Origin: a virus
IMG/VR virus record: IMGVR_UViG_3300043777_000093
Location: 1 to 44,981 of that record
Direction: 5' to 3' (one strand)
Length of the DNA stretch: 44,981 nucleotides
The notes under the pieces are model-generated. The model made no database searches and was not told the DNA's origin. It saw only the letters and a program-made list of their open reading frames with translations. Position numbers and translations under genes: made by a program. Positions 44,076-44,981 of this stretch are shown here, piece by piece; positions within the stretch are counted from its first letter, which is position 1; every line of letters starts with the position of its first letter.

Positions 44076-44521
44076 GCGAGGGCCATGAAGAACGGTTGAT
44101 TCGCCTAGTGGAGCGTATTGCCTGTTCCGTCGAGCGCATTGAGAAGATTTTTGAAACAGAAACTCAGGAACCAGCAACAAGCGGTACCATCTTCCAAATC
44201 GAAGGAGAATCAATTATGGCAGCGATTACAGGCACGAAAGTAGGCGGGTCGAGCGTCTTCCTTGTCACCTGGAACGGCGGAATGACTCCCGGCGCACCCG
44301 TGGTCTGGACCTCTTCGGACCCCGGCATCACGTTCGCTCCGGTGCCGACTGACCCAACCGGCAACAGCGTCACAGCTACGGACGTGGTAGCCGACACGCT
44401 CACGAGCTATACCTTGACCGTGACGGGAACAGCCTCGGATGGCACGAAGGTCACAGCTACGGCGACAGTGCCTTTGCTGACGGCGCCGGCTACAGGCGGG
44501 ACGATTTCGCAGTTGAGTTAA
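44072..44521 (+). CDS. Ig-like domain protein with an internal start (149 aa)
   Basis: The N-terminal 48 residues form a charged helix (SEGHEERLIRLVERIACSVE). Residues 49-149 are an Ig-like BIG-type beta domain (VFLVTWNGGMTPGAPVVWTS; TSYTLTVTGTASDGTKVTAT). A strong AGGAG stands 9 nt before the in-frame ATG 44,216, right where the Ig domain begins, so a long form (coupled by ATGA) and a short form may both be made. Possibly a virion decoration protein. Confidence 0.65.
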   Translation: MSEGHEERLIRLVERIACSVERIEKIFETETQEPATSGTIFQIEGESIMAAITGTKVGGSSVFLVTWNGGMTPGAPVVWTSSDPGITFAPVPTDPTGNSVTATDVVADTLTSYTLTVTGTASDGTKVTATATVPLLTAPATGGTISQLS

Positions 44522-44645
44522 TCTGGATTCGCAGCGTCGGCTACGTTCTCGAAGTTGGGTAGTGGGCTACTTTGACGTATAGGGGTGTGTCTGATAGGGC
44601 AAGTTTGGCAAACAAAAAGCTGTTGGAGGCACTGGCTAGGCTATA
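44522..44645. other. Non-coding gap between convergent genes
   Basis: I see no coding frame with a ribosome site and no T-run terminator here. A TTGACG at 44,571 has no convincing -10. The gap marks the end of the late transcript. Confidence 0.4.
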
Positions 44646-44765
44646 TCACTTGATCTTGACGAAGAAGTGAAAAACCTTGCCATTTTTCGGGTAGATGATT
44701 TTGCCATTCTTCAAACGGACAGATTTGCAAAACACTTCCCGATAACCGGCAGGTACAGTCTTCAT
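44646..44765 (-). CDS. Small basic protein (39 aa)
   Basis: GGGAGG precedes ATG 44,765. MKTVPAGYREVFCKSVRLKN continues GKIIYPKNGKVFHFFVKIK, a compact beta-rich basic protein with the repeated NGK.I.P/NGKVF pattern. Similar tiny proteins are known from bacteria and phages (from memory); no function known. It is divergent from the gene at the right edge. Confidence 0.65.
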   Translation of the reverse strand: MKTVPAGYREVFCKSVRLKNGKIIYPKNGKVFHFFVKIK

Positions 44766-44814
44766 ATGGCCTCCCTTCTTGGGCATCAACCTATGCGCGG
44801 TCTGCCCATCGGAA

Positions 44815-44844
44815 GGGAGGTCCGAAGACTTCCCCTCAGAGGGG
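44815..44844. promoter_or_regulatory. Two mutually exclusive hairpins in a divergent gap
   Basis: GGGAGGTC-CGAA-GACTTCCC (44815-44834) forms an 8-bp stem with one G-T pair and a tetraloop. CCCCT-CAG-AGGGG (44832-44844) shares three bases with it, so only one can form at a time. They lie in the 141-nt gap between divergent genes, in the probable leader of the leftward gene. Confidence 0.4.
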
Positions 44845-44906
44845 CAGCCGGATGAGATGAGCTAAGAAGAGAAGCCAGAACATGTATAGATAAAAGGGGG
44901 AGGGTT

Positions 44907-44981
44907 ATGCCAGCGAAAATTAGTGCTGTGAAACTCGTAAAGAAAAACAAAAAAGTGAACATCTCAAAATTGAACTCTGGG
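44907..44981 (+). CDS. Partial gene at the right edge
   Basis: GGGGGAGGG stands 2-3 nt before a TT and ATG 44,907, giving MPAKISAVKLVKKNKKVNIS, which continues to the window end with no stop. The N-terminus is very basic. TGTATAGAT (44,883-44,891) may be an extended -10. Too short to identify. Confidence 0.5.
   Translation, partial: MPAKISAVKLVKKNKKVNISKLNSG

Noticed and set aside
1-44981. Integrase, attachment sites or host flanks indicating a prophage
   Set aside because: No integrase-like frame, no tRNA-end duplication and no host gene could be seen.

Overview
The window is a 45 kb stretch of a tailed double-stranded DNA phage. There are no host housekeeping genes, and coding is dense with start/stop overlaps throughout. 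A virion module (TerL, portal, scaffold-like protein, N4-gp56-type major capsid protein, neck, beta-propeller tail protein, glycine/glutamine-rich internal proteins, fibre-like proteins) points to a podovirus-like virus with an N4-gp56 capsid. No integrase, CI repressor or DNA polymerase was seen, so lifestyle is open. Strong AGGAGG ribosome sites and a tRNA with encoded CCA indicate a bacterial host; the host itself cannot be named. Genes are cut at both ends, so the window is not a defined genome end-to-end.

Layout. 1-10,862 is one long leftward operon of about 38 mostly small genes: an ERF single-strand annealing protein, a helix-turn-helix replication-type protein, an HNH nuclease, a PD-(D/E)XK nuclease, a lipoprotein, a DUF5675 protein and an unusual number of tiny zinc-ribbon proteins. 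10,863-11,000 is a divergent control region with several dyads. Rightward from 11,001 come a Cro/YdaS-like repressor, two small genes, an HTH protein (possible small terminase), and a ribbon-helix-helix/zinc regulator with its own promoter. 12,881-16,664 is a glycan-modification cassette: four predicted glycosyltransferases (one GT11 fucosyltransferase-like, one Fringe/GT31-like) and two SAM methyltransferases. 16,921-18,631 is a leftward cargo block: RelE/HigB-like toxin, XRE antitoxin, DUF3467 protein and a pentapeptide-like protein. It is followed by a class II tRNA with anticodon UAU, small membrane proteins, and a leftward IS1595-type transposase.

20,823-44,521 is the late region: small structural genes, terminase, portal, capsid, tail, internal virion proteins, four proteins with Sec signal peptides, then small membrane proteins (spanin- and holin-like) and an Ig-like protein. 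44,646-44,981 is a short divergent module leading off the window.

Working model (inference): the Cro-like protein balances the leftward early operon against rightward expression. The ERF protein and nucleases process DNA. The glycan cassette alters the host surface or virion glycans. The toxin-antitoxin block and transposase are acquired cargo. The late operon builds and releases virions. Several promoter-proximal genes (11,001; 11,486; 12,442; 20,771) appear to be leaderless, with a -35-like box 35-37 nt before the start codon and no ribosome site.
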